From: an uncultured Pseudoteredinibacter sp.
GTDB lineage: Bacteria > Pseudomonadota > Gammaproteobacteria > Pseudomonadales > Cellvibrionaceae
DNA: 64,000 nt
NCBI RefSeq assembly: GCF_947500695.1
Contig: NZ_CANMSS010000008.1
Location: forward strand, 124,001-188,000
Direction of reading: 5' to 3'
The notes beneath the pieces are model-generated. The model was not told the origin of the DNA and did no database searches. It saw only the letters and a list, made by a program, of their open reading frames with translations. This document shows, in pieces, positions 1 through 8,285 of this stretch. The translations under genes and the position numbers were made by a program. How positions within the stretch are numbered: position 1 is the first letter of the stretch; each line of letters begins with the position of its first letter.

Positions 1-802
1 CTCCGCTAGACGTTGCAATTTGTGTTGCTATACCTGTCGTTAAATCAAAGTAGAAAAAACCTGCCCCGTCATTGGCGTTTCCGTAAACCGCATCCGGTGT
101 ACCCCAAAGCGCACCGAAAGGGTTGCTGATTCCCGTAGGGTTTGGTGCTAGGGTTAACTCACCGGTTGTTACATTAATTTCGGCTAGATACCATTCTCCG
201 CTGCCAGCCAAATGCAGCCCCCATAAACGGCCATCGGCAAAGGCGATATCACCACTATTGATCTCTAAAGGGCTTCCAGCGCCATCATTTAGACCTACAG
301 TGCTTACCGTAGTCGCGGCGCCGGAAACAGGCCCCGCTCCTAAATCTAGAGTCACCAGAGTATCCCTTGCTGTCCCCGAGAGGACAAAGTACTCACCAGC
401 TGGCGACATATCACCAGCCAAGTAAAACGCGTCAGGCATCCCGGTAATCGCGCCCAAGTCCTCGATCTCAGCATTGGCACCAATCCTGATCAAATGCGCA
501 TCTGGACCACTGACGGCCGCACTTGAAACTGACCTCAAGCCGTACATAAAGCGATCAGACTCTCGAAATGCAATCGCATTGTAATCAAGCTTTGCAGCCT
601 GAGGAGCGTTAACTTCGGCAAAATCAACACCTCCAAGAGCACCTGGGTTACCGCTAAAGAGCTGGATACTGTCTGGGCTGCCCTGACTTAGATAAAATGG
701 GCTTGGACATGCGGCAAACTCCGTCGCTTGCGCGGAGGCGAGAGAGGATACTAATAGAGCCGCGGCAGAAACTGCCACTTGATAGAGACGGTGATACAAC
801 AT
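1..802 (-). CDS. Secreted protein of unknown function (DUF6923-like), 3' end outside window
   Basis: The reading frame opens with ATG at 802 and runs off the left edge without a stop, so about 267 N-terminal residues are seen. The N-terminus is a typical Sec signal peptide: a basic start, a hydrophobic Ala/Val/Leu core, then a Ser-Ala-Gln-Ala cleavage-like site near residues 23-26. The mature part has repeated short units with Gly-Asp and Phe-Tyr pairs, such as DAFYLAGDMSPAGEYF and DAVYGNANDGAGFFYFD, which look like beta-propeller blades. This resembles DUF6923-type exported proteins, where such blades are common, but the match is by eye. It is divergent from ubiG and probably unrelated to the flagellar genes. 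No catalytic motif is recognised. Confidence 0.7.
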   Translation of the reverse strand, partial: MLYHRLYQVAVSAAALLVSSLASAQATEFAACPSPFYLSQGSPDSIQLFSGNPGALGGVDFAEVNAPQAAKLDYNAIAFRESDRFMYGLRSVSSAAVSGPDAHLIRIGANAEIEDLGAITGMPDAFYLAGDMSPAGEYFVLSGTARDTLVTLDLGAGPVSGAATTVSTVGLNDGAGSPLEINSGDIAFADGRLWGLHLAGSGEWYLAEINVTTGELTLAPNPTGISNPFGALWGTPDAVYGNANDGAGFFYFDLTTGIATQIATSSG

Positions 803-950
803 AACGACTTCCTACTCACTCGTTAATTTGCGCGCGAGTCTACAGTTAATAACTGAACAAAAGCAAAATATAAGCTAGCGCTAATTATCCCCGCATGGCC
901 TAGGCAGTGTTATAATTCTAGAAATTTACTTAAGTAAGGTTGCACAATCC

Positions 951-1667
951 ATGAGCACTTCCGCCTCCGCCAACGTCGATCATGCCGAGGTCGCTAAATT
1001 TGAAGCCCTAGCCAGCCGCTGGTGGGATCGAGAAGGCGAATTCAAGCCGCTACATGATATCAATCCACTGCGAGCGAACTATATTGACGAGCGAGCGAAA
1101 GTCGCCACTAAAAACTACTTAGATGTAGGCTGCGGCGGCGGAATATTGAGCGAAGCAATGGCCCAGCGTGGTGCTATTGTTAGTGGAATTGATATGGGAG
1201 AAGCGCCCTTACAAGTGGCCAAACTCCACAGCTTAGAATCGGGTGTAGAGGTAAACTACCGCCGCTGTACCGCAGAAGAATTAGCTGAGCAAGAAGCCGA
1301 GCAGTATGATGTCGTAAGCTGCATGGAAATGCTGGAACATGTGCCCGACCCGGCATCCGTAATAGCGGCCTGCGCCAAACTGTGTAAGCCTGGCGGCGAT
1401 TTGTTTTTTTCTACGATAAATCGCACCCCAAAAGCTTACGCGCTAGCCATTGTGGGCGCAGAATATATTATGCGTTGGTTACCTAAGGGCACCCATGAAT
1501 ACAGTAAATTTATTCGCCCTTCTGAATTAGCCAGTGGTCTTCGTGCAGCTGGACTCGAGCTTATTGACGTAAGCGGCATGACTTATAACCCCTTACTTAA
1601 GCGTTATAAGATCAACCCTAACGATGTAGATGTAAACTATTTGGTTCACGCCAGAAAGCCTGTTTAA
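951..1667 (+). CDS. ubiG: Ubiquinone biosynthesis O-methyltransferase UbiG
   Basis: This 238-residue protein is the S-adenosylmethionine-dependent enzyme that performs both O-methylations in ubiquinone synthesis. The N-terminus has the family signature [19 protein letters not shown]. The SAM-binding motif I is [14 protein letters not shown] (about residues 58-71), followed by the acidic loop GIDMGEAPL and the post-motif [11 protein letters not shown]. Length matches the family (about 230-245). It is followed after 9 bases by mupP and then yciK, the same trio found in Pseudomonas, which supports a short operon. The ribosome binding site is weak: an AAGG lies about 12 bases upstream of the ATG. 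Confidence 0.96.
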   Translation: MSTSASANVDHAEVAKFEALASRWWDREGEFKPLHDINPLRANYIDERAKVATKNYLDVGCGGGILSEAMAQRGAIVSGIDMGEAPLQVAKLHSLESGVEVNYRRCTAEELAEQEAEQYDVVSCMEMLEHVPDPASVIAACAKLCKPGGDLFFSTINRTPKAYALAIVGAEYIMRWLPKGTHEYSKFIRPSELASGLRAAGLELIDVSGMTYNPLLKRYKINPNDVDVNYLVHARKPV

Positions 1668-1676
1668 GATAATTTT

Positions 1677-2342
1677 ATGTCAAAACTTAAAGCCGTATTG
1701 TTCGATTTAGACGGCACTTTGATTGATACCGCCCCAGATTTCATTCGTGTTGTGAATCAGTTATTGGCGGAAGATAATCGCCCAGCAATTTCTGATGTTA
1801 GTATTCGAGCAACCGTTTCCGCAGGGTCGCGCGCGCTTGTTCAACTGGCTTACAATTTAGAAGCTGGCGATGAACAAGTAGAAACTATTCGTGAACGCCT
1901 GTTAAAGCTTTACGAGAAACAAATTGCCATTGATAGCCGACCATTTGCCGGAATCAATGAATTGTTAAAAAAACTAGGTGAACACAATATTGCTTGGGGT
2001 ATCTCCACTAATAAGCCTGAATATTACACTCGCCTATTGATGGAACAACTGCCATTGGATCCAAGCCCTGCAATTGTTCTATCACCCGATCAAGTTCCCA
2101 ATGCTAAGCCAGCTCCCGATTCATTACTGATCGCCTGTGAACATATTGGCTGCTCTGTAAAAGAGGCAATTTATATCGGCGATCATGAACGTGATATTGA
2201 ATGCGGTAAAAGAGCGAGCATGCCTACAATCGCAGCGGCCTATGGCTATGTCCCAGTAGGCGAAAGTGCCGAGGACTGGAATGCTGATTACACCATTCAA
2301 TCAGCCCGAGACATCTGGCCAATCATTGAAGAACTGATTTAA
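1677..2342 (+). CDS. mupP: HAD-family phosphatase, MupP type (N-acetylmuramic acid 6-phosphate phosphatase)
   Basis: A 221-residue HAD hydrolase of the phosphoglycolate phosphatase subfamily. Motif I is LFDLDGTLIDTAPD (residues 8-21) with the nucleophile Asp; motif II is ISTNKPE; the late acidic motif is YIGDHERDIE. By sequence alone it could be called Gph. The position directly between ubiG and a YciK-like dehydrogenase is that of Pseudomonas MupP, which dephosphorylates MurNAc-6-phosphate in the peptidoglycan recycling bypass. That context is the reason for the MupP call; the substrate is inferred. Confidence 0.85.
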   Translation: MSKLKAVLFDLDGTLIDTAPDFIRVVNQLLAEDNRPAISDVSIRATVSAGSRALVQLAYNLEAGDEQVETIRERLLKLYEKQIAIDSRPFAGINELLKKLGEHNIAWGISTNKPEYYTRLLMEQLPLDPSPAIVLSPDQVPNAKPAPDSLLIACEHIGCSVKEAIYIGDHERDIECGKRASMPTIAAAYGYVPVGESAEDWNADYTIQSARDIWPIIEELI

Positions 2343-2367
2343 CTAATCCAACTTTACTCAACAAACT

Positions 2368-3177
2368 ATGAGTAGCAGCACCGAGACAACTATGGATCAA
2401 ACACAATCACCCCAAGAATTAAGCCTAACAGCAGCCGCATTTATTGCCCCTGGGGATGCTTTAAAAGATAAGGTAATTGCTATTACTGGCGCAGGCGACG
2501 GCATCGGTAAAGTGGCCGCCTTAAGCTGTGCAGCTCATGGAGCAACCGTGATTCTACTAGGTCGCACTATTCCAAAACTCGAACAGGTTTACGATGAAAT
2601 CGAAGCGGCCGGCCACCCACAAGCGGCGATATTTCCCATCAACTTTGAAGGTGCGGTCGAAAAAGACTACAACGATATGGCTGATGCTATAGATGCTGAA
2701 TTCGGGCATTTGGATGGTCTACTGCATAATGCTGCACAACTTGGGCCACAGACTCCACTAAGTAATTATGAGATCGATACTTGGCAGAAACTTATGCAGG
2801 TAAATGTCACAGCGGGCTTTATGATGACTAAGGCACTGTTACCGTTGCTTGAAAAATCTACTGCTGCCAGCGTCGTTTTTACCAGTTCATCTGTTGGCCG
2901 AAAAGGTCGTGCTTACTGGGGTGCTTATGCCATTAGCAAGGCCGCCGTTGAAAACATGGTGCAAGTTTTTGCTGATGAAATGGATGGTATTAACAATGTA
3001 CGAGTTAACTGTATTAATCCTGGTGCGACACGAACTCAGATGAGAGCTTCGGCCTACCCAAGTGAGAACCCTGAAACTTTAAAAACAGCCGCTGATATAA
3101 TGCCAAGCTACCTTTACTTATTAAGTTCGCAAAGTGAAGGCGTAAACGGTATCTCTATTGATGCGCAGCCGAAGTAA
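2368..3177 (+). CDS. yciK: YciK-family short-chain dehydrogenase/reductase
   Basis: A 269-residue classical SDR. The NAD(P)-binding glycine motif is ITGAGDGIGK (about residues 39-48), the structural HNAAQLG motif follows, the catalytic serine is in VFTSSSVGR and the catalytic pair is in YAISK. It closes the ubiG-mupP-yciK block. Its substrate is not known for the family. The start is uncertain: ATG 2368 and ATG 2392 are both in frame and neither has a good Shine-Dalgarno sequence; the 30 residues before the Rossmann fold look like a non-conserved extension. A strong hairpin lies just downstream. Confidence 0.9.
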   Translation: MSSSTETTMDQTQSPQELSLTAAAFIAPGDALKDKVIAITGAGDGIGKVAALSCAAHGATVILLGRTIPKLEQVYDEIEAAGHPQAAIFPINFEGAVEKDYNDMADAIDAEFGHLDGLLHNAAQLGPQTPLSNYEIDTWQKLMQVNVTAGFMMTKALLPLLEKSTAASVVFTSSSVGRKGRAYWGAYAISKAAVENMVQVFADEMDGINNVRVNCINPGATRTQMRASAYPSENPETLKTAADIMPSYLYLLSSQSEGVNGISIDAQPK

Positions 3178-3200
3178 CTTTCTGATCACCAATATGAACA

Positions 3201-3238
3201 CTGCCCGCCTAGTCGATTATGATTAGGCAGGCAGTTTT
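3201..3238 (+). terminator. Rho-independent terminator after yciK
   Basis: Inverted repeat CTGCCCGCCTA / TAGGCAGGCAG with one internal mismatch, followed by TTTT, 23 bases after the yciK stop. Confidence 0.75.
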
Positions 3239-3351
3239 AAAATCTACCCTGGTCAAACCTATAGCCTTCCTTTGCGGTAGATCATTTCCTTCAAAGCCAA
3301 ACCCCAATAGCGCCGTGCAATGGGGCAAATCGCAAACAACTCAGTGCTTGC

Positions 3352-3816
3352 CTAATCGGCTTGAATATAACTAAAGCTCTCGCACATTGGCATATCTTGG
3401 GCCGTACCACTCATGCTTAACTTAAAAGACTCAGAAACTCTAGCCATGGTTTCCGCAGAGTTTCCGCTCCACATGGCACTGACGATATCGTCGACTAAAA
3501 GCAAAGACAGCTGGCAACGGCTTTTGATACGCTCGTGATTACTATAGAGCAAGGCAACTTTGGTGCTGGAACGGCGGATCTCATTGAGATCATAACGCCA
3601 TATAGATTTTCTCTCGCCATAGGCCTCTACTTCACTCGCCAAACCAATATTGTTTAGCAACCAACGGCTGTCGGTTTTACCTGGGCGTATATCTCGTAAT
3701 GCCTGAGCCGACACTGGTTGAGTAGCGGTGGAGTACTGCACATCCTTGGACAGATCTACGACGGTACAGGCCGCAAGGTAGAAGCTACTGAGTAGTAGCA
3801 GAATAAGACGAGACAT
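3352..3816 (-). CDS. Small lipoprotein of unknown function
   Basis: A 154-residue protein with a lipoprotein signal: a short hydrophobic stretch and the lipobox YLAAC, lipidated Cys at about residue 17. The mature part holds DIRPGKTDSRWLLNNIGL, which resembles the small-protein 'A/SmpA-like' fold used by several outer-membrane lipoproteins; this is only a resemblance. It follows the DUF2802 gene in the same direction after 55 bases and could be the last gene of the parA-cheW transcript. No motility role can be read from it. Confidence 0.75.
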   Translation of the reverse strand: MSRLILLLLSSFYLAACTVVDLSKDVQYSTATQPVSAQALRDIRPGKTDSRWLLNNIGLASEVEAYGERKSIWRYDLNEIRRSSTKVALLYSNHERIKSRCQLSLLLVDDIVSAMWSGNSAETMARVSESFKLSMSGTAQDMPMCESFSYIQAD

Positions 3817-3871
3817 ATGGACCCCTATTACCCAAATTTAGATAGTAATAGAGTTATCGGCCGCTATGGCC

Positions 3872-4678
3872 TCAGGCTAAAGCAAATTTACTCATATTTT
3901 TATGCATAGTCGCCATGAGCTTTATTTCGGCCTTTGATAAACCACTCTGGCGTTCAATTTCATCTAGCTCCAAACCTTCATCCAACATAGCTGAGGCTCG
4001 AGTATAAGGCGTTTGCTCTAAATCTGGCTCTGGCTCATCGTCATAACTATAAGGCGACTGCAATGCATCCCCTGCCGACTCTGAGTCAAGAGACTCGTGA
4101 TTGAAATGCTGTTCAGATAAGGCATCTTGTTCCAATTGAGCACTTAGGCTGTCTTGAAAGCTTGGGGCTAACTCATTTTCTTGTCGATCTTCCTGATAGC
4201 TTGGCTCTGCGGCAAAAGCTTGTTCAGGGATACTTACTTGTTCAACTGGCTTTGCTTGAGATAAACCAGACTCTTGTTCAAGCGCCGCTAGGCTGGCCAA
4301 CAAACTCTGCTGTTGAGCTTGTAGCTCTCGAAGGTCTTTAGCCACCACGGTATCAGGCGTTTCAGAAACACTATGCTCCTGCTCTGCTGGATATGGCTCT
4401 TTAGTATATTGCTCAATTGAGCTGACTTGCTCAGCAAACTGAGTAGGTTCAACCAGATTGAGGCGCGGGCCGCCATCAGCCTCTAAAGACTTGATCCTGC
4501 GACCCAGACCAATATTGCTCGCATTGATAGATTTAAGCTCCTGCCGAGCACGTTGCAAATCCTGCAGCTGTCTTTGGATTTGGCGGTTCTGACGCCAATA
4601 ACTGACACATAGAAGCAGTACTCCTAATGCCAAGCCTGCACCTATATAAACAGTGGGATGCAACATTGCTGCGAACAT
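3872..4678 (-). CDS. DUF2802 membrane protein of the chemotaxis cluster
   Basis: A 268-residue protein with one N-terminal transmembrane segment (about residues 8-28), a coiled-coil stretch (about 30-65), a long acidic Gln/Glu-rich linker and a conserved C-terminal block (about 230-268) with ASAMLDEGLELDEIERQSG and LSKAEIKLMATMHK. That C-terminal block matches DUF2802. The same gene follows cheW at the end of the Pseudomonas flagellar-chemotaxis cluster. The C-terminus looks like a small helix-turn-helix (DEIERQSGLSKAEI) although the protein is membrane anchored. Function is unknown. Confidence 0.85.
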   Translation of the reverse strand: MFAAMLHPTVYIGAGLALGVLLLCVSYWRQNRQIQRQLQDLQRARQELKSINASNIGLGRRIKSLEADGGPRLNLVEPTQFAEQVSSIEQYTKEPYPAEQEHSVSETPDTVVAKDLRELQAQQQSLLASLAALEQESGLSQAKPVEQVSIPEQAFAAEPSYQEDRQENELAPSFQDSLSAQLEQDALSEQHFNHESLDSESAGDALQSPYSYDDEPEPDLEQTPYTRASAMLDEGLELDEIERQSGLSKAEIKLMATMHKNMSKFALA

Positions 4679-4721
4679 ATTAAATGCCTCATTGCTATCA
4701 GTAACGAGTACGGCGACAGGC

Positions 4722-5219
4722 CTATACCGCCACCTCTTCGTTATTAAGCTCTGCCCACTCTTCCTCAGTAAGCAACTTATCTAAATCAATCAAAATAAGC
4801 AGTTCGTCATTTTTATGACAAACACCCTGAATGTACTTGGAGCTTTCATCGTTGCCGACATTCGGAGTTATCTCAATTTCAGACTGACGCAGGTAGACCA
4901 CTTCGGCCACTGAATCCACCAAAATACCTACCACATGCCCATCGGCTTCAACTATCACAATACGGGTATTATCGGTAATATCGGTAGAATCAAGATCAAA
5001 GCGCTCACGGGTATCAATAACAGTTACCACATTACCGCGTAGGTTGATGATTCCCAGAACATACTCTGAAGCCCCTGGAACTGGCGCTATTTCGGTATAA
5101 CGCAGGACTTCTTGCACCTGCATTACGTTGATCCCGTAAACCTCACCGGCGAGCTTAAAAGTCACCCATTGCAAGGTAGGATCATCATTTACATTCTCAT
5201 CAATGGCGTTGGCCGACAT
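4722..5219 (-). CDS. cheW: Chemotaxis coupling protein CheW
   Basis: CheW joins chemoreceptors to the CheA kinase in the polar array. The protein of 165 residues has the CheW-fold landmarks: LQWVTFKLAGEVYGINVMQV near the N-terminus, then VLGIINLRGNVVTVIDTRER, and VGILVDSVAEVV. An upstream in-frame start (5270) exists, but GGGAG sits 8 bases before ATG 5219 and the family starts there, so 5219 is chosen. In Pseudomonas a second CheW-domain gene (PA1463, ParP-like) sits between parA and this gene; it is absent here. Confidence 0.94.
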   Translation of the reverse strand: MSANAIDENVNDDPTLQWVTFKLAGEVYGINVMQVQEVLRYTEIAPVPGASEYVLGIINLRGNVVTVIDTRERFDLDSTDITDNTRIVIVEADGHVVGILVDSVAEVVYLRQSEIEITPNVGNDESSKYIQGVCHKNDELLILIDLDKLLTEEEWAELNNEEVAV

Positions 5220-5344
5220 AATTTCGACTCCCTCAATACGATTTTTGGCCACATTGGGCCCAACAGGCATTATTTCGCGTCAAAAATTTCACGCACCTGT
5301 TTTTAAATATAGTCGTTTGCAGGTTCTGTGCCAGGAGTAAACTG

Positions 5345-5392
5345 GAAAAAGTGCACCCCTTGGTCGGAACATTAAACGACCACCCAAGGGGG
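5345..5392 (-). terminator. Imperfect hairpin with T-run between parA and cheW
   Basis: Inverted repeat CCCCTTGGTCG (5356-5366) against CGACC...CAAGGGG (5377-5391, one short bulge). On the minus strand it is followed by CACTTTTT. It could be a partial terminator that lowers cheW expression relative to parA. Position, 20 bases after the parA stop, fits. Confidence 0.5.
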
Positions 5393-5412
5393 TTATCGGC
5401 GGGAATTCAGAT

Positions 5413-6267
5413 TTATACAGCCTCAGCCCAATAAGCTTTTGTTGCATTATCGGCGCTAGCGTACAGCTCATCTTCGTTACTAACACTACGCTGGCTAGAA
5501 ATCCGCTGTTCTAAGTAACGATACAAGGCACCGTAAGCCCGTACACCCTTTGCTGAAGGTTGATACAAATTGGCTGGTACACCCAGACGACTCGCATCAC
5601 GAAGCTTAGTATCGATCGGGATATGCCCTGGCCACAGGTCAACAGGGAACTCATTGCGCAGCGATCTAACTGTCTGCTGGCAGGCCTGGGTACGGCGATC
5701 TACCATAGTTGGGACAACCACCCTATCGATTACCGTATCTAATGAGTGCTGCACCATATCAACGGTTTGCTGCATACGCGCAAAGCCCTGTAAGGATAAA
5801 AACTCAGCCTGCACCGGGATAATCAAACGAGTACTGGCGACTAAGGCATTGATCATCAGCACACCTAGAGCCGGCGGACAGTCGATCAACACTAGATCAA
5901 AGTCTTCTTCAAGCAAGCTGAGCACCTGGCCTAATATCAGACCAAAACCGCGCTTATTCTGTGAGGTTCGCTCCAAGGTAATTAAACTTGGGGAAGATGG
6001 CAGCAAACTTAAGCCCTCATAGGGGAGCTCCACCACAATATCTTTGATTAGGTCTCGGCTAATCGGCCCCTCATGGTTCATCAACTCCGCCGACGATTGA
6101 CGAAGCGATTGAGGCTTAAGTCCAAAATAACAGCTCATTGAGCCCTGTGCATCTAAGTCCACCAGCAATACGCGCTTACCCGCCTGAGCAGCATAGCCAC
6201 CCAAAGTTACTGCACTGGTTGTTTTGCCTACGCCACCTTTTTGGTTGGCCACGGTCCAAACTTGCAT
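5413..6267 (-). CDS. parA: ParA-family ATPase of the chemosensory cluster (ParC type)
   Basis: A 284-residue MinD/ParA ATPase. The deviant Walker A motif is NQKGGVGKTTSAV (residues 8-20), then LLVDLDAQGSM and LVLIDCPPALG. In Vibrio and Pseudomonas the cheW-linked ParA homologue (ParC) places chemosensory arrays at the cell pole. Here it follows motD and precedes cheW and the DUF2802 gene, so the same role is inferred. It appears to have its own sigma54 promoter at 6408-6422, giving a 5' leader of about 130 bases. The usual partner gene parP is missing next door. Confidence 0.92.
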   Translation of the reverse strand: MQVWTVANQKGGVGKTTSAVTLGGYAAQAGKRVLLVDLDAQGSMSCYFGLKPQSLRQSSAELMNHEGPISRDLIKDIVVELPYEGLSLLPSSPSLITLERTSQNKRGFGLILGQVLSLLEEDFDLVLIDCPPALGVLMINALVASTRLIIPVQAEFLSLQGFARMQQTVDMVQHSLDTVIDRVVVPTMVDRRTQACQQTVRSLRNEFPVDLWPGHIPIDTKLRDASRLGVPANLYQPSAKGVRAYGALYRYLEQRISSQRSVSNEDELYASADNATKAYWAEAV

Positions 6268-6325
6268 GATTGAATCCTCTCATTGCCACGACGGTAATGA
6301 CTTGCCGCCTGCATTTCACCCTATA

Positions 6326-6347
6326 GGCCAAAGCTTGCCCTTTGGCC
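6326..6347. other. Perfect 8-bp hairpin in the motD-parA spacer
   Basis: GGCCAAAG and CTTTGGCC around a 6-base loop, without a T-run. It lies in the predicted 5' leader of parA. It may be a processing signal or a leader structure; nothing more can be said. Confidence 0.35.
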
Positions 6348-6407
6348 GCCTATTAACCACCTAACACCCTATTCAGGAAATACGTCGTGGATTACATGGG
6401 GATTAGA

Positions 6408-6422
6408 GCAAGGCCTGTACCA
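6408..6422 (-). promoter_or_regulatory. Sigma54-type promoter of parA
   Basis: Minus-strand TGGTACAGGCCTTGC; 9 of the 11 defined consensus positions (TGGCACG-N4-TTGC) match, with the correct 10-base spacing between GG and GC. It lies 141 bases before the parA start in an otherwise empty spacer. Confidence 0.6.
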
Positions 6423-6440
6423 ATATTTAAATTAGCAGCA

Positions 6441-6474
6441 GGGATGAGACAGATGGTTAATCTGGGATGAGACA
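6441..6474. repeat. Tandem 11-bp direct repeat upstream of the parA sigma54 promoter
   Basis: GGGATGAGACA occurs at 6441-6451 and again, identical, at 6464-6474, 23 bases apart (about two helical turns). It begins 19 bases upstream of the -24 element, so it has the layout of a binding site for a sigma54 activator. No such role is known for this motif. Confidence 0.6.
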
Positions 6475-6528
6475 ACCATTTAAAACAACAATTGAAATCC
6501 CAAACTAGGACTAGGTGCAAAGAATGCC

Positions 6529-7518
6529 CTACTGAATTTCATCATTGGTATAGAGAACACCTTCTTCGGTAGCTTGTGGCTGAAGAATCAACGGCGGCAA
6601 GCTTTGCTCTTGTGCCTGTGCAGCAGCTTCGGCTTCCAGCTCATTTAACAAACGCTGCTCGGCCATTTGCCGCATTTCGGCAATTGCCGAAGCACGGCTA
6701 GCGGCTCTATTAAGTTCGCTTTGACTCAAGAAACTTTTTCCATCTTTGCTGGCCATTTCCATAGCTGTGCGAGCATTAACGGTAATCCTTTCCGGGGCTC
6801 GACGCGAGATCATCAGAACAACACGCCGGTTTTGCTGTCGGCCTTCTACGGTATTGTTATCGGCTATCGGCTGAAATTCACCATAACCCACCGCCGACAA
6901 TCTCTGTGGCCGCACACCATAGTTGATTAGCAATTTAACAATCGCCGCGGCCCTTGCAGAAGACAACTCCCAGTTACTAGCGTAGCGCAAGGAGCTAATT
7001 GCTTGATTATCGGTATAGCCCTCCACTTGTATTTGATTGTCGTAGCCGCGCAATCTTAAGGCGAGCTGCTCAAACAAGGATTTCGCTGCATCGGAGGCAT
7101 CAGCGCTCGCGCTTGCAAATAAAACATTCGAGTTTAGTTTTATTTCCAGCCACAATTCATTGCTGTCCAACTCAACAAGCTCATCATTGATTAAATCAGC
7201 AAACTCACTACTAAGTTCACTTTCCATCTGATTTAGATCGGCCACCAAAGAGGGGCTGCTACTCGCCGAGCGGGCGCCTTGTTGCTCGATTGGTATTATT
7301 GAGCCATTAGAAGATTCCAGGGCGATAGGATCTGGGTTGCGCGGCGGCGATGTGAAGATCGCATTTAAACTAGTGGATAGCTCTTTGTACTTCGCTTCAT
7401 TAAGTTGAGAGATAGAATACATCACCACAAAGAAGGCAAATAACAAGGTGATAAAATCGGCGTAGGAAACCATCCAGCGATCTTGTTTTACTTCGATACT
7501 TGCTTGTCTGCGTCGCAT
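6529..7518 (-). CDS. motD: Flagellar motor stator protein MotD (MotB family)
   Basis: MotD is the peptidoglycan-anchored half of the second Pseudomonas-type stator. The protein has 329 residues: a basic N-terminus, one membrane segment (RWMVSYADFITLLFAFFVVM, about residues 14-33) with the proton-conducting Asp of YADF, and an OmpA-like domain (about 120-245) with VEGYTDNQAI and ARAAAIVKLL. The C-terminal tail is helical and Glu/Ala/Gln rich. A TTG start at 7542 is possible, but AGGTGG lies 6 bases before ATG 7518 and the MRRR start matches Pseudomonas MotD, so 7518 is used. It follows motC directly. Confidence 0.94.
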   Translation of the reverse strand: MRRRQASIEVKQDRWMVSYADFITLLFAFFVVMYSISQLNEAKYKELSTSLNAIFTSPPRNPDPIALESSNGSIIPIEQQGARSASSSPSLVADLNQMESELSSEFADLINDELVELDSNELWLEIKLNSNVLFASASADASDAAKSLFEQLALRLRGYDNQIQVEGYTDNQAISSLRYASNWELSSARAAAIVKLLINYGVRPQRLSAVGYGEFQPIADNNTVEGRQQNRRVVLMISRRAPERITVNARTAMEMASKDGKSFLSQSELNRAASRASAIAEMRQMAEQRLLNELEAEAAAQAQEQSLPPLILQPQATEEGVLYTNDEIQ

Positions 7519-7538
7519 ATTGCCACCTGCTCGCGCGC

Positions 7539-8285
7539 TCAATTACGCGGTAAGAATCCCTGCAGCTTAAGTTCGATACTGCGAGGATTCTCACCTTCAG
7601 CGATGGCCACAATACCCTCGATAATCAATTCTTTGAAAAGCGAATCAGCACTCACCGACTGCTTAAGCTTATTGGCAATGGGCAGTAAAAATAAGTTGGC
7701 AAAAGCAACTCCATAAATAGTTGCGACAAAGGCGACGGCTATTCCGGGGCCAAGTTGAGCAGGGTCGGATAAATTTTGCATGACATGAATTAAGCCGATC
7801 ACCGCGCCAATGATCCCTATGGTCGGCGCATACCCCCCCATAGACTCATAAAATCCTGCAGCATTGTTATCCCGCTGCTCCTGAGCGATAAGGTCTATTT
7901 CCAGAGTTTGCCGTATAGACTGCGTATTATTGCCATCAATTAAAAGCAGCAATGCTTTGCGAGCAAATCGGTTTTTCTCTTTATCCGCTAAAGGTTCCAG
8001 CCCCAATAAACCATCACGCCTGGCTACAACGGCCCAGTTGACGACTTGCTTAATACCGCTATCAAAAGCCGGGTAATCGGCGATAAAGATTCTCTTGCCT
8101 AAGCGAAGTGCCCGCTGCAAATTTGCCTGTGGAGTTTGTAAAACCGCTGCACCAATGGTGCCGCCCAAGACAATTAACGCGGCCGGACCATTAAGCAATG
8201 ATTGAAGGCTGCCGCCCTCAAGAAAATTCCCGCCGAGCAATGCTGCCGTACCAATGGCAAGCCCGATGAGAGTTAATAAATCCAT
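7539..8285 (-). CDS. motC: Flagellar motor stator protein MotC (MotA family)
   Basis: A 248-residue MotA/ExbB-type protein with four membrane segments, including LIGLAIGTAALLGG at the start and two near residues 150-200 (GIIGAVIGLIHVM and VAFVATIYGVAFANLFLLPI). The conserved cytoplasmic loop contains the basic residues expected to contact FliG. The start codon overlaps the cheB stop (TAATG), and motD begins 20 bases after its stop, so cheB, motC and motD are translationally coupled. The motAB genes are not in the window. Confidence 0.95.
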   Translation of the reverse strand: MDLLTLIGLAIGTAALLGGNFLEGGSLQSLLNGPAALIVLGGTIGAAVLQTPQANLQRALRLGKRIFIADYPAFDSGIKQVVNWAVVARRDGLLGLEPLADKEKNRFARKALLLLIDGNNTQSIRQTLEIDLIAQEQRDNNAAGFYESMGGYAPTIGIIGAVIGLIHVMQNLSDPAQLGPGIAVAFVATIYGVAFANLFLLPIANKLKQSVSADSLFKELIIEGIVAIAEGENPRSIELKLQGFLPRN

